Source: Hippopus hippopus (taxonomy: Eukaryota > Mollusca > Bivalvia > Cardiida > Cardiidae). Taken from it: a DNA stretch of 64,000 nt. Under the pieces are notes generated by a model, which saw only the letters and a program-made list of their open reading frames with translations, was not told where the DNA came from and did no database searches. This document shows positions 20,352 through 32,800 of this stretch, piece after piece (the stretch's first letter is position 1; the number at the start of each line of letters is the position of its first letter). Position numbers and translations under genes: made by a program. The stretch is from positions 37,026,011 to 37,090,010 of the forward strand of contig OX328096.1 of assembly GCA_946811185.2 (NCBI GenBank), written 5' to 3'.

Positions 20352-21906
20352 AATATATATACTGAACCAAAAAAGAAACTTCCCCTATGTTTAAGTGCAA
20401 ATGCAATGTTATTAAAAAAAATCAAAATATCAGATGACCTACATATATTCGGGCGAACGATTATGTGTCCGATAAAACAAATTTTAACTCGATTGAAAGC
20501 ATTTTGCAGAAGAAACCCGCTGAAAGCGATTTTCACGTGCATGCACGGACCAGTATAATTCGTGTATATTTTTTGAAACCTTTCAGTCTAATTTTATAGA
20601 TTTTCATGTCAATAAGAAAAAAACGTTGAAAAAAATTAAATTCTTTTTAGTTTTCTTTATTTTTGATATGCCTAGAATTCCGCAAAATTTACGCGAACGT
20701 GCCATTGGCATGCTTAATGCTGGTATGACGATGAATGCTGTTGCTATGAATATTGGATGTTCTACTCGTGCTATTCGACACCTTAGGCAACGTTTTCAAG
20801 CAACAGGGCGTACGGAAGATCGACCATGTAGTGGACGTCCTCGCGTCACGAAGGGCGGCCAAGACTGCTATATTCGGAACACCCACCTGCGCAATCGCTT
20901 CCAAACTGCCACAGCCACTGCTGCTAACACCCCTGGTACACATAACAACCGTATATCTGCCCAAAGTGTGCGCAATCGCTTGCGCGAGGGTGGGCTACGT
21001 GCACGTCGTCCATACGTTGGTTGTGTTTTGACGCGACGTCACCGCGTAAATCGTGTTAATTGGGCACGTACACACCAACGCTGGCTTAGACAACAATGGA
21101 ATAGCGTTCTTTTCTCTGACGAGTCGAGGTTTTCCATTCATCGAGGTGATGGCAGGGTTCGGGTATATATACCGTTGGAGAAACGAACGTTATGCCGACT
21201 GTTGCGTACTTGAACGAGATCGTTTTGGGGGTGGGGGTTCTGTCTTGGTCTGGGCGGGCATTGCACATGGCTTTCGCACTAATCTCGTCGTTATCGAAGG
21301 GAATTTGAATGCCCAACGCTACCGAGATGAAATTCTTGCGAGGCACGTTATCCCACTGTTTCAAAATAATGCCAATATCACTCTTTTTCAGCATGATAAT
21401 GCCACAAGCCATACAGCAAGGGACAATGTGAATTTCCTCAGGGCGAATAACATTGTATTTATTAATGACTGGCCTGCCAAAAGCCCTGATCTGAATCCCA
21501 TTGAACACCTTTGGGATAATTTGGACCAGCGTGTTAGACGTCGCCCTATTCCACCGTCAAACGTCATTCAGCTAAGACAAGCCTTAATTCAAGAATGGAA
21601 CAACATTTCACAAGCCGAAATCAATACACTTATCCGTTCTATGCGCCAACGATGCCAGGCAGTCCTTCATGCTGAAGGTGGTCATACCCGGTATTAATTT
21701 GTAATTTTGGTGAGCGACCCCTTCCGCATTTTAACTACCATTTCACTACTTTTGGATAAACCCTCAGCAATAATTTTTTTCACACAAAGTCGCAATAAAA
21801 TACTCTTTCAATGCATATAAATCTAGTTCAATCCTGATATTCATATTTGTGTATATCTGCACTTAAACATAGGGGAAGTTTCTTTTTTGGTTCAGTATAT
21901 ATATTG
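20352..21906 (+). mobile_element. Tc1-like DNA transposon 2 (nearly intact)
   Basis: About 1.55 kb. Long, apparently perfect inverted ends run from TATATATACTGAACCAAAA through GAAACTTCCCCTATGTTTAA to GTGCA (20353-20399), matched in reverse at 21860-21906. TA repeats at the borders are consistent with Tc1 insertion. The transposase carries a single frameshift, so the copy looks young. Confidence 0.9.
20668..21697 (+). pseudogene. Tc1-like transposase, DD34E, one frameshift
   Basis: I choose the start MPRIPQNLRERAIGML at 20668, because the 14 upstream codons of the open frame are hydrophobic and unlike the family. Helix-turn-helix residues MTMNAVAMNIGCSTRAIRHL and the RPCSGRPRV linker follow. 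The triad is LFSDESRF (Asp), FQHDNATSHTAR (Asp) and SPDLNPIEHLWD (Glu). The frame shifts once, at the ATATATA run near 21165-21172, between GRVRVY and RWRNERYA. The second frame runs unbroken to TAA 21695-21697, ending GGHTRY. Length is about 340 residues, normal for Tc1. A single slippage in a dinucleotide run is the only visible defect. Confidence 0.88.
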
Positions 21907-21907
21907 A

Positions 21908-21909
<2 letters not shown>

Positions 21910-21949
<40 letters not shown>
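21910..21949. repeat. (GT)n microsatellite
   Basis: About 20 uninterrupted GT units directly beside the Tc1 right end. Confidence 0.95.
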
Positions 21950-22140
21950 AGGGTTTCCCTACCTTACCTAGAAAATGCTGCCGACTCTAAACGTTTTACG
22001 CTACGATTAAAAAAAAACATGTGTCGGGTGTGATTTCTAAACATGGTCCATGTAAAAAGCTTCTGGAAAAAAAATCTTTACCTACCCTACTTACAGCATC
22101 TCGGACCGAAACCCTTAACAAACATGTTTTTTGATAGGCC
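21950..22140. repeat. Short Harbinger-like MITE or fragment
   Basis: Its left part GTTTAGGGTTTCCCTACC and right end ACAAACATGTTTTTTGATAGGCC followed by TTA match the termini of the large elements at 28982 and 35824 (GTTTAGGGTAAC..., ending GGCC then TTA). The left end merges into the GT repeat. Confidence 0.5.
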
Positions 22141-22143
22141 TTA

Positions 22144-22280
22144 CCATGTGAATTAAAAGTAATTGATATGATTACGTGGCTGATTGCAGTGAAACTTTAC
22201 ATGAATGCAGTGTGGGTAGTGCTCTCTAAAAATGTTCTAAAAAATTGATTCCGTGAATAATACCATATAACTGCAACAGC

Positions 22281-22330
<50 letters not shown>

Positions 22331-22889
22331 AAATTTGCAAATCTTTGGGAGCCTTCTTTTCCATAACCTTAAGACAGAGGGCTCCTAGATATTATGATTT
22401 TTAGGCACAGTTATTTATTTAATTACAAAAACGTAAAAGATCATGGATAAAGTTCAATATAATTTTAATGAAATGCCATGAAATATGAGAGATCATCTTC
22501 ATCCAAGACAAATAAATCAAGAGTTATTTTGTTACAATAAATATTTTAAGTTATATATGTACCATGCTGTCTGAAAAAGGGACCAAATGGATCTGCAAAA
22601 GGTACTGATTGCAAAGGAAACCTTTTGCAATTGGTCTATTTTCTATATGTCAAAGGACCAGTGTACGTCATGATTCGGTCAGTTGTTACACAATATGGAT
22701 CTTATAATCATGTGATGACTTGCTTGGTGTCACACTTAATGAACATGCATTGTGCCCCCTTTTGCCAGTGCATGGCTCATATGTATGGTGGACATGTATT
22801 TGTTATTTCACACTCCATAAATGATATATGTTGAACATTTTATAGGTCTATGTCTTTATTCGTTTAATCCTTAATTACACAATCCCATG
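22144..22889. other. No gene recognised; contains a (CA)n microsatellite
   Basis: The (CA)n tract is at 22281-22326. The rest has no recognised motif. Confidence 0.55.
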
Positions 22890-23110
22890 TGCCAATGCCT
22901 TTGAAGAAGAAAAGGCTTTCACAGACATTAAGGCTTTCACAAACATTTGGGGAAAAGGTGGAAATACTGGAAACCAGCATTTTCTCATATTCACACAATG
23001 TTTTCTATCCTTTGAAAGCAAAAGTCATCCCTTGAGCCAAATTTAATTTGAAGTTTGCATATGCTTTCGACTTAGCCAAGTCTAAAATCTGTTGTCTGAT
23101 GAAAATTCAA
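22890..23110. repeat. Palindromic TTAA-type MITE copy
   Basis: Contains CTGGAAACCAGCATTTTCTC, CACAATGTTTTCTATCCTTT and GCATATGCTTTCGACTTAG. The centre is worn and a 20-bp stretch (AAGGCTTTCACA) is duplicated. Confidence 0.55.
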
Positions 23111-23219
23111 TATTTGTGTAAGGTTGAGTATGTGTGTGAATAATTGACTAATGTAGGTAAATGTGAGACATGTTGTGAACAGGTTAGAATTAGCAGTTGG
23201 ATAGACAGTTATGTGTTGG

Positions 23220-23688
23220 TGAATATTTTTGGCTTGGTATGGCCAATCAGACCTTTCCTCATATTTTCTTTACCGCCGAATTTTTGGGGGATATAGTTGT
23301 TGCGTTGTCCGCCCGTCCGTCCGTTCGTCTGTCCATCTGTCCATCCGTTCGTTTGTCTGTCCGTCTGTCCGGACAGATATCTTCTGAAATCCTTGACGAA
23401 ATTTCATACAACTTTACACATGTGTTCCTTATGATAGTTCGCAAAATTTTTTAATGCCGTATCACGGAAAAAGGGGGCTTTGTGTATATTTCCATAATGG
23501 ACAAATGCCTCTAACAACTGCACAAAATTTTATTAAACTTCACATTCATATTGTTTATCATAAGCCACAGATAATCATTATTGGGTTTTAATTAACAAAT
23601 GGCCATGTCATGGAAGAAAAAAGGGGCGTAGTGTGTAATTTCATTATGGACCATATTGTTCATCATAAGCCACTGGCAATCACTATGC
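23220..23688 (+). repeat. Tandem-array element family E, worn copy
   Basis: Head TACCGCCGAATTTTTGGGGG and GATATAG, then a 60-bp leader of CCGT/CTGT units (23305-23370), then diverged units with GAAATTTCATACAACTTTAC and ATCATAAGCCAC. A better head of the same family is at 62635. Confidence 0.6.
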
Positions 23689-24620
23689 GTAAATTCGCGA
23701 CATTTTGCCCGCTTTAGCCGGGCAAAGTGCAACATGACGAACCCTTTCTGGTCTTTCAGCTTTACCATGCGACATTGATTGATAAATCATTTAAACCTAT
23801 CAGGCTATTCCAAAAAAAAAAAAAAAAACACTGAGCAAATTTCCCCATGACTGCACTGCTCAAGGAAAACTGATCCCTGTCTTTTTTTATTATTATTATT
23901 TTTAATTTATTTCCCACATCTTTCCAGTCAAAACATACCATTAGTAAAAACCCAAATTACTTTCTTGCTATTCTCAACAACTTCATGTAGACAAAGGGGC
24001 ACTTGAAAGTTTGCTTTGCTTGTGTTTGTGCAACAGCTGCAAGTTGCTTCTGAAAAAGTAGTCTCTCTGGTTTATTCAATTAGGCTATGATTCTTCATGA
24101 TGTTTACTTAGACAATTGATGGTCTCAACATATCCAAAGCTTCAGTGTGAGACACGGAAGCTGATCTGGACAACAGATAGGCAGTTCATATCGAAATATG
24201 TAACTCAGGTGGGTGGGGGGTTGGATCAGAACCCGACCTTCTGTCACCCGTTTTATTCAAAGAATTGCCCAATGTCGTCGTCATTTGGCATAAATGTCGA
24301 CTGTGCATGCCAGCCATTCTCCAAAGAATTACATATAAGCCTTCAAATACACTTGCAAAATCAAAATAAAAACAATTTTTCGACTCGTAGTGGACCACTG
24401 TGCGTAATTAGGTCAGAAAAAAAGAAACTAGTTCCTAAAGAAACAACACTGCCACGCTCACTTTTTTCAAGATACGATCAAACCAACACCAAAAACACCT
24501 TTTAAACATGGCCTTTCATTTTTTCTGATAAAACAGAGTGACGAATGTGCTTCATTTTTTCTGATAAAGCAGTGACAAATGCGCTTGATATCAAACTTTC
24601 AAATGGAACTACTTTTGACT
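23689..24620 (+). repeat. Direct duplication, copy 1 (0.93 kb)
   Basis: Begins GTAAATTCGCGACATTTTGC and ends GGAACTACTTTTGACT. It is repeated at 25608-26536 with few differences, mostly in A/T runs plus scattered substitutions. No protein motif was found; the 129-codon frame inside is not conserved in the second copy, which has a one-base deletion, arguing against a gene. Confidence 0.85.
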
Positions 24621-25607
24621 TCTATTGGAATGTTTAGGAAGAAATGGGGGGGACTATATTTATATAAGTAGGTCATTTTTCTGGGTGGAATTCAACTGCT
24701 AAGCTGGCTCAGTGGGCCAGACGGTTGGAACCTGAGCAACTGCTACCTATTTATTTCCCCATTCCCCCCTTTTTTTGGATTTTCATTCTCTCTACCTAAT
24801 TGTTACACATTTAACACAAATTTCAAATTCAAATCATTAATCTGAATGTGTGAAAATTTTCATTCTGTTACACTGTTTTGGTAGTCTGATAGCAGGGTAA
24901 ATGAAAATGAGTAGTGGTTTACTATGCTAACCTAGTTACAGGCTGCTATCAAAGAGAATTCCTGCAGTATAAAAGGGGTCAGGAACAGTAACTCTTACAG
25001 GGGAAGTGTAGTCTGCAATGAGAGTGGCAAGGGTTATTTCCCTTATCATAGCACATTCTCACTATTTATCTACTTTCATTTATTTCCATAGGGTTTTCTT
25101 TTTCCCCAACTCACATGGCTTCCTAGGCATTAGCTGGGAAGATGTCCCGAAGCAACATGATATTGTTTGTGATCGTGATGACATACTTTAACCGCTAAGA
25201 CAGGGAAACAATGATAGTATGATCAGGCTCGGAAATCGATTGTGAAGATGTGACGAGGACCCAATGATATATGGCATTTTGGCACATGCAATAAAACGTA
25301 AATCTGGGTTCGCATTCATTATATTGCATAGGTCGTTTGTGCACATGTTAACATTGACACTAATTTTGTCATTCTAGTTAGGAGAAAATTCAATCTGGAG
25401 AGTATGTGTTTTCCCATTTTTTCTTCCCACCAAGCAATCAAGAAAAACAGCATTATTAATGCCTTTTTCTCCAGTTCATGTTTTCACGTCCACGTAAGTG
25501 CCATACATCACAAGGTCATCTTCAAAACCGATTTCAGTTTCTACTCTACTTCTAGTTGTTGCTCGCATTCTGACGATATGTCGTTGAGGGCACAAAAAAA
25601 TAGATGT
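24621..25607. other. Spacer between the duplicated segments
   Basis: Unique sequence of about 1 kb with a TATA-like site at 24968-24975. No coding exon recognised. Confidence 0.5.
24968..24975 (+). promoter_or_regulatory. TATA-box-like site
   Basis: TATAAAAG followed by GGG, with ACAGTAACTCTTACAGG about 20-35 bp downstream. It could be the promoter of an undetected transcript or of a solo LTR, but no transcript body or LTR border was seen, so this is weak. Confidence 0.25.
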
Positions 25608-26536
25608 GTAAATTCGCGACATTTTGCCCGCTTTAGCCTGGCAAAGTGCAACATGACGAACCCTTTCTGGTCTTTCAGCTTTACCATGCGACATTAATTG
25701 ATAAATCATTTAAACCTATCAGGCTATTCCAAAAAAAAAAAACACTGAGCAAATTTCCCCATGACTGCACTGCTTAAGGAAAACTGATCCCCGTCTTTTT
25801 TTGTTATTATTATTTTTTTTTTATTTCCCACATCTTTCGTGTCAAAACATACCATTAGTAAAAACCCAAATTACTTTCTTTCTATTCTCAACAACTTCAT
25901 GTAGACAAAGGGGCACTTGAAAGTTTGCTTTGCTTGTGTTTGTGCAACAGCTGCAAGTTGCTTCTGAAAAAGTAGTCTCTCTGGTTTATTCAATTAGGCT
26001 ATGATTCTTCATGATGTTTACTTAGACAATTGATGGTCTCAACATATCCAAAGCTTCAGTGTGAGACACGGAAGCTGATCTGGACAACAGATAGGCAGAT
26101 CATATCGAAATATGTAACTCAGGTGGGTGGGGGGTCGGATCAGAACCCGATCTTCTGTCACCCGTTTTATTCAAAGAATTGCCCAATGTCGTCGTCATTT
26201 GGCATGCATGTCGACTGTTCATGCAAGCCATTCTCCAAAGAATTACATATAAGCCTTCAAATACACTTGCAAAATCAAAATAAAACAATTTTTCGACTCG
26301 TAGTGGACCACTGTGCGTAATTAGGTCAGAAAAAAAGAAACTAGTTCCTAAAGAAACAACACTGCCACGCTCACTTTTTTCAAGATACGATCAAACCAAC
26401 ACCAAAAACACCTTTTAAACATGGCCTTTCATTTTTTCTGATAAAACAGAGTGACGAATGTGCTTCATTTTTTTCTGATAAAGCAGAGTGACAAATGCGC
26501 TTGATATCAAACTTTCAAATGGAACTACTTTTGACT
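25608..26536 (+). repeat. Direct duplication, copy 2
   Basis: Second copy of 23689-24620, offset by about 1.92 kb. Neither copy ends in TG...CA, and no primer-binding site follows copy 1, so these do not look like LTRs. Confidence 0.85.
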
Positions 26537-27414
26537 ATTACGACCCGGAAGCAATTTGTTCTCGTGAACTACACCAAGAACTGACGGAAGCTTATTTCTT
26601 CTTTTGAAATGTATGTTAACTGAAGAAATGGGAATCTGTGCTTCATGTATATATTTACATTGAATTTCTCGGAAGACTCTTATCTCTGAGAATAACTGTG
26701 TAAAAAAGAGGCTTCCACCAGCTGTCGAACAATTATCTTTAGCCCTACGTGGTCAGAGTACCAAATACTTCCCGAAGAAAGAGCAAAATTGCTCTCATTT
26801 ACATTAACATGGTGAATAAATATCAGACCTGTGTTTCGATCTTATCAGAGAAAACAGTAGAGCAGTTTTAGAAAAGCTAGAAGTTACATTTTAACTGGCA
26901 TGGTCGATATCAAATTTCAAGAGGGAAAGCTAGATCTATTGATACTGGTGTCACACTACAGCTGCGTCTTTCTTTGTTTGTTGGTTGGTTTGTTTTGCAT
27001 AGAAAATTGAGTGAAAATCCTTAACTTTGACCTTCCGATACACTTACCGGCAAACCCAGAGCTTTATTAGTTGCCTCTATGAAATACATGTCCAGTGACC
27101 TACTCAAACTCAAAGAGTAAGAAAAAATGGCACTTTGGACAACCTATTGCAATTTTCGCTATTCCAACCCCAAACCCCCAAACCAAACTAGATCTAGTAG
27201 CCTTGAAAAATTACAGGGAAAGGGTATTCCAAGTCTTTTTTTTTTCAAAATAAGTTTCACACGCTCGCACTCATGCAAGTGCACCCGCGCGCGCGCACAC
27301 ACACATATATATATTCTGGGTGCTATATCGGATTGTATGCCCTTTTTGTCATGTTTTCGTGAACTTAACTGGTATTTTCATGCCAACAAAGAGACAAACA
27401 AAGCACAGATATAA
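26537..27414. other. No gene recognised
   Basis: Contains a short CG/CA/TA dinucleotide mosaic at 27286-27312 and no supported coding region. Confidence 0.5.
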
Positions 27415-27784
27415 TTAAAGGCCCAGTAAAGGCCAAAATATCAAAGCAGGTGTCATAATACATTTAAATTCTACCATTTAAAAGTATGGAAAATATTGTG
27501 GAGATGACAGTCTGTTATCTTGTGGTCGGGCCATAATAGTTGCTGGCAGAAAAAGAAAAGAATTGTAAAATCAGGCAAAAAGTAAACAAAAGACACAGCT
27601 ACCTGGCAGGTTTTAACCTAGTTTTGAAATTAGTTTCTCTTCCAGCCATTTACACTTGGACCGACAGTACAGTGGCAGATTGTCACCGTCCTAATAATTT
27701 CCATACTTTTAAAAAGTATGTTATAATTTTTCAAATGCATTTAACACCCGCTTTGTTTACTTTTGGCCTTTATTGTTACTTTAA
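27415..27784. repeat. Fold-back MITE with TTAA ends
   Basis: About 370 bp. The left end TTAAAGGCCCAGTAAAGGCC and the reverse-complemented right end TTAAAGTAACAATAAAGGCC continue as about 80-bp inverted arms sharing AAAGCAGGTGT / AAAGCGGGTGT and TTAAAAGTATGGAAA. TTAA lies at both borders. The 85-codon frame inside is incidental. Confidence 0.65.
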
Positions 27785-28981
27785 GGTTAATCAATAGACT
27801 GGGAAAGAGCCAGAAATCTCTTTTGGCCAAGGTAAAGAACACTTAACCTGTTAACCTGAAATTATCCTAAAAATACATTTGATCACTAGCAGAAATTGAC
27901 TAGATGATTTCCCATAACTTCGTGGATCTTTTCGAAAGTAGAATCATTCCAAACGTAGTCCAATACATGGATCCGTGGAAATCGGTATTTGACTAATCAG
28001 GTCGTCACTTTTATTTTACCTGATGTGCAGCCTTGCTGTCTGCTAAATATGCGTGGCTCCCAAATACGCGACCGTTAACGTTAGAGAGGTGCAAAAGTAT
28101 TCATTTATTCTGTCATTTATTTTGTGTTTTAAACGCTTGAATTTAAGAAAAAGTTTAAAATATGTGCTTTGCGAACGCGTACCGCTTACGTGAGATACAC
28201 GCAGAGGCTACAAGTTTGCATTATGATAATTAATGACTGACAATGGGATGTATATGCAATAAGTTCTGATCAGCCCTACATCACGTAATGGATGAATTCA
28301 TGCAATAGATTTTTTTTCCTTCTGAAAGCAACACAAACTTTTTTAAAGTGGAAAACAAAGGTAAAAATAGATCTATATGAAATACATTCACTTGAAAATC
28401 TAACCTTGTTTAATAACCTCTGCACAACCTTGTTTAATAACCTCTGCATATCCAAAAAGTGGGACTTGTCATCAATATTTCAGTTTGACATTAATCTTAA
28501 CAGTTGGTGCGTGAAGAATATGCTGATTTTTTTTTTGTTCTGAACTAAAGATTTTGATACTTCTTTTTGTAGGGGGGGGGGGGTTGCTCTAAAAGAACAA
28601 AAATATTTTCAAAACATGATTTATGCCGTAGTACAAATTAGTTTCTCGCTGTTAACCTTTCACGACTTTATTTTTCATTTATGTTTGCTAAAAGCAGGGT
28701 TTTCCATGACGCACAAATCCTGCGTCATGGACGCGATTTTAACTCAAATGACCCCCCCCCCAAAAAAAAAAAAAAATAACAGTGCGTCATCAGTGACGCA
28801 ACTTTCCAAAATCTAAATCACCTAGAAAACTGAATAAAACGTCATAAATCCAAGTCTGTTCTTGCTTCAATATCAAACGAACACCGTTCCCTTTTTTTTT
28901 TAAATACAGGGTTTATTTTAGATAAAAGTGGTTTTCCGGTATTTTATTGGAGAGGTCATCAGACTTCTCCAACAGTGGTGA
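27785..28981. other. No gene recognised; contains a small perfect hairpin
   Basis: At 28704-28731 CCATGACGCA and TGCGTCATGG form a 10-bp stem with a short loop. A related GCGTCA-rich stretch occurs near 50285-50335. G and A homopolymers follow. No exon seen. Confidence 0.5.
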
Positions 28982-29077
28982 GGCCTAAAAAAAAAATAGT
29001 TTGTTTAGGGTAACGTCTCCAAAAATGTTAGGTAGGGTAGGGACGAATTTTTTTTTTTTTTTAACTCCCCCCCCTCC

Positions 29078-29109
<32 letters not shown>

Positions 29110-29218
29110 TTTTTTTTTTTTGAAATGGTGGTATTTGCTTTCGAAAATGGAAAAAAAAGAGAAAATGGTGGCTACCAGCTCTGAGTCCCTTTTCTCATAA
29201 TGTGTTCAAAAGACCTCT

Positions 29219-29560
29219 AGTCTGTCACTAACTTTCTGATTGTGCGGTAAATGGTCAAATTCTATCTAAACTATACTTCTATATTTGCATCTTTTTTCCC
29301 CACTGAATGCTGTCCACTTTTGTTTAACTCTTTTCTGAATTGAAATTTTTTAGACTTGTTCAAATTAAAAGTATTTGCTGACAACAAAACAAATGTAATT
29401 CACAAATTGAAATTTGTTTTGGGAAGGGTAGAAAACATGGGAAACAAAGAAAATATGGGTTTATAGCATTTTCTCCTTTTCCCTCAATTTTCCCACAATG
29501 TTTTCAAAAGTTTTTTTTTTAAGGATTGTTAAAACTGTGGATTGAGTGGTAAAGAGCTAA
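29219..29560. repeat. Palindromic TTAA-type MITE inside Harbinger-like copy L
   Basis: TTGTTCAAATTAAAAGTATT, GGGAAGGGTAGAAAACATG and CCCACAATGTTTTCAAAAG are present. The same copy appears at the equivalent place (39555-39880) in copy R, so it predates their separation. Confidence 0.6.
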
Positions 29561-29984
29561 AACAGCTGAAAAAGTGAAAAACATTTATTTGCAAGTTTCT
29601 AAATAAACTGAATAAATACTAGAATGTTTCGTTTGTTTTTATGTTTAATACCCTCCCCCTCCAGAACACTTTAGAGGACTATATATATTATACTGATTTA
29701 AAGTAAACATTTTATCTGTAGAAAAGTTGGGTTTACAAAGGTTATGCATATTGTTTTTTATCTAGAACACACATTCTTGACACAACTTTGAAATTACAAG
29801 TATCCACTTTTGTTGTCCTTCAGAGTTATAATGTGAAACAAGAGTGTCGTCATCACAATATACGCCGCCACATGGCTGCTATTTCAAGCAGCTAGCTTTA
29901 GAGACTAAAGTGTTGAAATTTCTAGCACCTACCTGGGTAGCTCAATGGATATATTGTGTTACTTGTGATCTAAAAGTTTTACGC

Positions 29985-30720
29985 ATGGACTGATGGATGG
30001 ACAGACGGACGCACAACGGACTCATTGGTCATTGGCTTTGATTAAGCAATAAAAATATGAAGTTTCATGAAATTATGTCCATTAGTTGGAGATACATTGA
30101 TGAAAAACATTTTTTTTTTCCCATGACACAGCAATAAATTCCAAAACCCTGACAATATGCGCTAGGTCACATGATCTGTGAAAATTTCATCCAAATCCGT
30201 TGAGATATGTCAAGTAATTAAAGAGATATTAGTGAAAAATGAAATATAACATGAAGTCCCCTTTTTCCATGATGCAACTATGAATCGCAAAACCTTGACA
30301 ATCTGTACTAGGTCACATGATGAGAAACATTCTATGAACATTTTATCCAAATCCGTCAAGAAATGTGGGAGGAGTTGCGTTCACAAGAAACAGACTTTTG
30401 TAAGGACGGACGCAGTTTAAATTTGACATGAAGCCCCCTTTTTCCATGACACAGTAATAAATTCCAAAACCCTGACAATATGCGCTAGGTCACATGATCT
30501 GTGAAAATTTCATCCAAATCCGTTGAGATATGTCCAGTATTAATTAAAGAGATATTGGTGAAAAATGAAATACAACATGAAGCCCCCTTTTTCCATGATG
30601 CAGCTATGAATTGCAAAACCTTGACAATATGCGCTAGGTCACATGATGAGAAACATCCTGTGAAAATTTTACCCAAATCCGTCAAGAAATGTGGGAGAAG
30701 TGCTGCTGCTCCTCAATTTT
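29985..30720. repeat. Tandem-array segment (family D) inside copy L
   Basis: It has a GGACAGACGGACG leader, then units containing TTTCCATGACACAG, ATATGCGCTAGGTCACATGA and TTTCATCCAAATCCGTTGAG. The mirrored segment in copy R is 36955-37655. Both produce the same 92-codon frame, which is a repeat artefact. Confidence 0.65.
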
Positions 30721-31820
30721 ATATAGATCAGACACATTTTACCTGGAAACTAAAGTGGCATCACTTGCCGAAAGTGTAGGAGAGATTAGAAAGCCTTGGA
30801 AAATTTTTGCATAGCGGCTCCTAGCCTAGGCAGTTTCAGGTTTTTCTCTAAGACCAGGTAGGGTAAATCAAGCTGAGTGAAAGGGGGGGGGGGGGGCAGA
30901 GCGAGAACAAGGCAAGTTTGGGTAGATTTATATTTTCCGAAAGAAATTATTGTTGCCTCATTGTAACAGAGATAGAAAAAAAAATATGAAAATACCTGTC
31001 TAATATGAAGACCTATCGACGCTTGATACAAATCTAAACTTCTATCGTTGCCGTCGTCTAGTTTAGTCCACAGTCCGTCCTGTCAGATAAGTTGCAAGAG
31101 AAACGTCCATTAAAATTTTTCGAATGTTATATCTGCATTGAACACCTTAATTGTTCGTAGTTCTGGAGCATGCTAGCACTTTTGCCGAATGAACAAAACT
31201 TGTTCAATCTGAAATCAAGCAAACCGAAAGTAGCGACAATGCACTACAGAACCGGAAATGCAGTGATAACAACAGAGATGACGGTATCCTGTCTATATTT
31301 TACGCGAAGAAAAGCGAAAATCACAAGTAAAAGTTCGTTACACAGTCTGTATAGTACCGCAGTATTTCGGGCGTGATTTGTTGTAGAAGATAAAAACTGG
31401 TACCCGTTTGTCTTTTGTAACCGTGCGATAGGATACGAACGTTCGATAAACAGAAGTTCCTGTGTGGAGTTAGCGAAAAAGCCCGATCTCTCCGCCTGCT
31501 TGTATGTATTTTTAGAAATGGAAAACCCACGTTATTGCGTTTGACAATTTGTGTTTAAGGTCGGTTCGATATACTCCGATACACGATAGCTTTTGTACAG
31601 GCGTAGGAGTTTTCATGCATAATTATGTATGTAGTAGTACATGATTGTACATCTATAATATAATGCGCAATATTTGCCGAAACAGGCGTCCTGTGACACA
31701 GTATGATAAAAGGCTGATTTTTTTTTATCGGAAGACAAAAAAAAAAAAATTAGGGTCGGGGCAAAATCTCCAGGTAGGGTCGGGTTACCCGAAACAAACT
31801 ATTTTATTTTTTACGCCTGA

Positions 31821-32354
31821 GTTTAAAAGGCAGACTGCCACAGAATTTGCTGTCTAAATCCATTTTTCTTGTGAAATTATTCTGATACACAGTCTCTTTC
31901 GTCATGGTTATGTAAATAAAACGAAATCAAAAAACCGAAACAGGAAATAGACGTGGTTTATTTTTATATGACGAATTTCAGAAAAGAATTATATAATTTG
32001 CCATGGCTGCAAATGACCTCTCAAATAACTGTAATTTTTCATTAAGCAAATAGATCTAAGCAGAAGAAAAAATAAGAAGAATTTCGTTAAAAAAGAGAAA
32101 GAAGACCGCTGGACAAGATCATGTGACTTGAAAACGCGGCAAGAAGGTCAAATGACCGTCATGTAAAGCATATGCGGTTTCTACGCGACGGCTTTTTTAC
32201 TTGTTTGTTTACGTGTACCAGTATATATTGAAATTAAAAGCCAATTAACTTTTTGAAAACATTGATGCTGACCTCTCCTTGCTTCTTTTGTAAAGAAGCC
32301 AACTTGTTTATAGAATAAGACTGGTTTACACATTAGTGCCGTAAAGTAGATTGG
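31821..32354. other. Spacer; no gene recognised
   Basis: AT-rich sequence between Harbinger-like copy L and the inverted repeat at 32355. Confidence 0.5.
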
Positions 32355-32507
32355 ACGATTTACGGATGTTTCGGTAACAGACGAGTTCGGTAACATAGAT
32401 TTATAGAGTAAATCGATTGGATGTTTCGGTAACAAAGCAATTATATAATGTTAATGTACCGTGACGTTCTTTACACCCAGTGCATGGCTTTGTTTTGTTC
32501 AAACCTT
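32355..32507 (-). repeat. Left arm of inverted repeat around the PHD-like exon
   Basis: About 150 bp, reverse complement of 33899-34048, containing several GATGTTTCGGTAAC units and AAAGCAATTATATAATG. Shared landmark: TTTACTCTATAAATCTATG in reverse. Confidence 0.75.
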
Positions 32508-32695
32508 CGTTATTTAAAACCTTAATTTGTAATTCCCACTATGTTTCATAATTAATATTTCTGTTATGTTCCTCATTCCATGTTGTATATATAAAATATC
32601 TTAAATAAATAAATATTGATCACCGTATCTTATTTTCGATTTACACCCATACTTGATGTATGGAATAATATCCAACATGTACCTGTTGTGCAATT

Positions 32696-32800
32696 AACCC
32701 TTAGAGTACCTTTCGCTTTTGCTGTTGCCTTTGCGGCCCATACCGTTCAAGATCAGACTGCACAAAGCACAGAGTCTGATCTTTGATCAGTACTACGCGC
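32696..32800. repeat. TTAA-type MITE remnant (second family)
   Basis: Starts TTAACCCTTAGAGTACC and contains CAAGATCAGACTGCACAAA with GTCTGATCTTTGATC. Confidence 0.5.

Larger units (their letters stand above)
28982..31817 (+). mobile_element. Harbinger-like non-autonomous element, copy L (2.84 kb)
   Basis: Terminal inverted repeats: left GGCCTAAAAAAAAAATAGTT then TGTTTAGGGTAAC; right, reverse-complemented, GGCGTAAAAAATAAAATAGT then TTGTTTCGGGTAACCC. TGA lies on both sides (28979-28981 and 31818-31820), a 3-bp target duplication of TNA type as in PIF/Harbinger. It has no transposase. It carries a MITE, a family-D tandem array and non-coding sequence. Nearly identical to 35824-40106 in opposite orientation. 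Confidence 0.75.

Noticed and set aside
24116..24505. 129-codon frame in the direct duplication
   Set aside because: The second copy is cut to 96 codons by a single-base deletion and neither has a recognisable domain.
23689..26536. LTR retrotransposon with 0.93 kb LTRs
   Set aside because: No TG...CA ends, no primer-binding site after the first copy, no target duplication and no coding domains in the 1 kb spacer.
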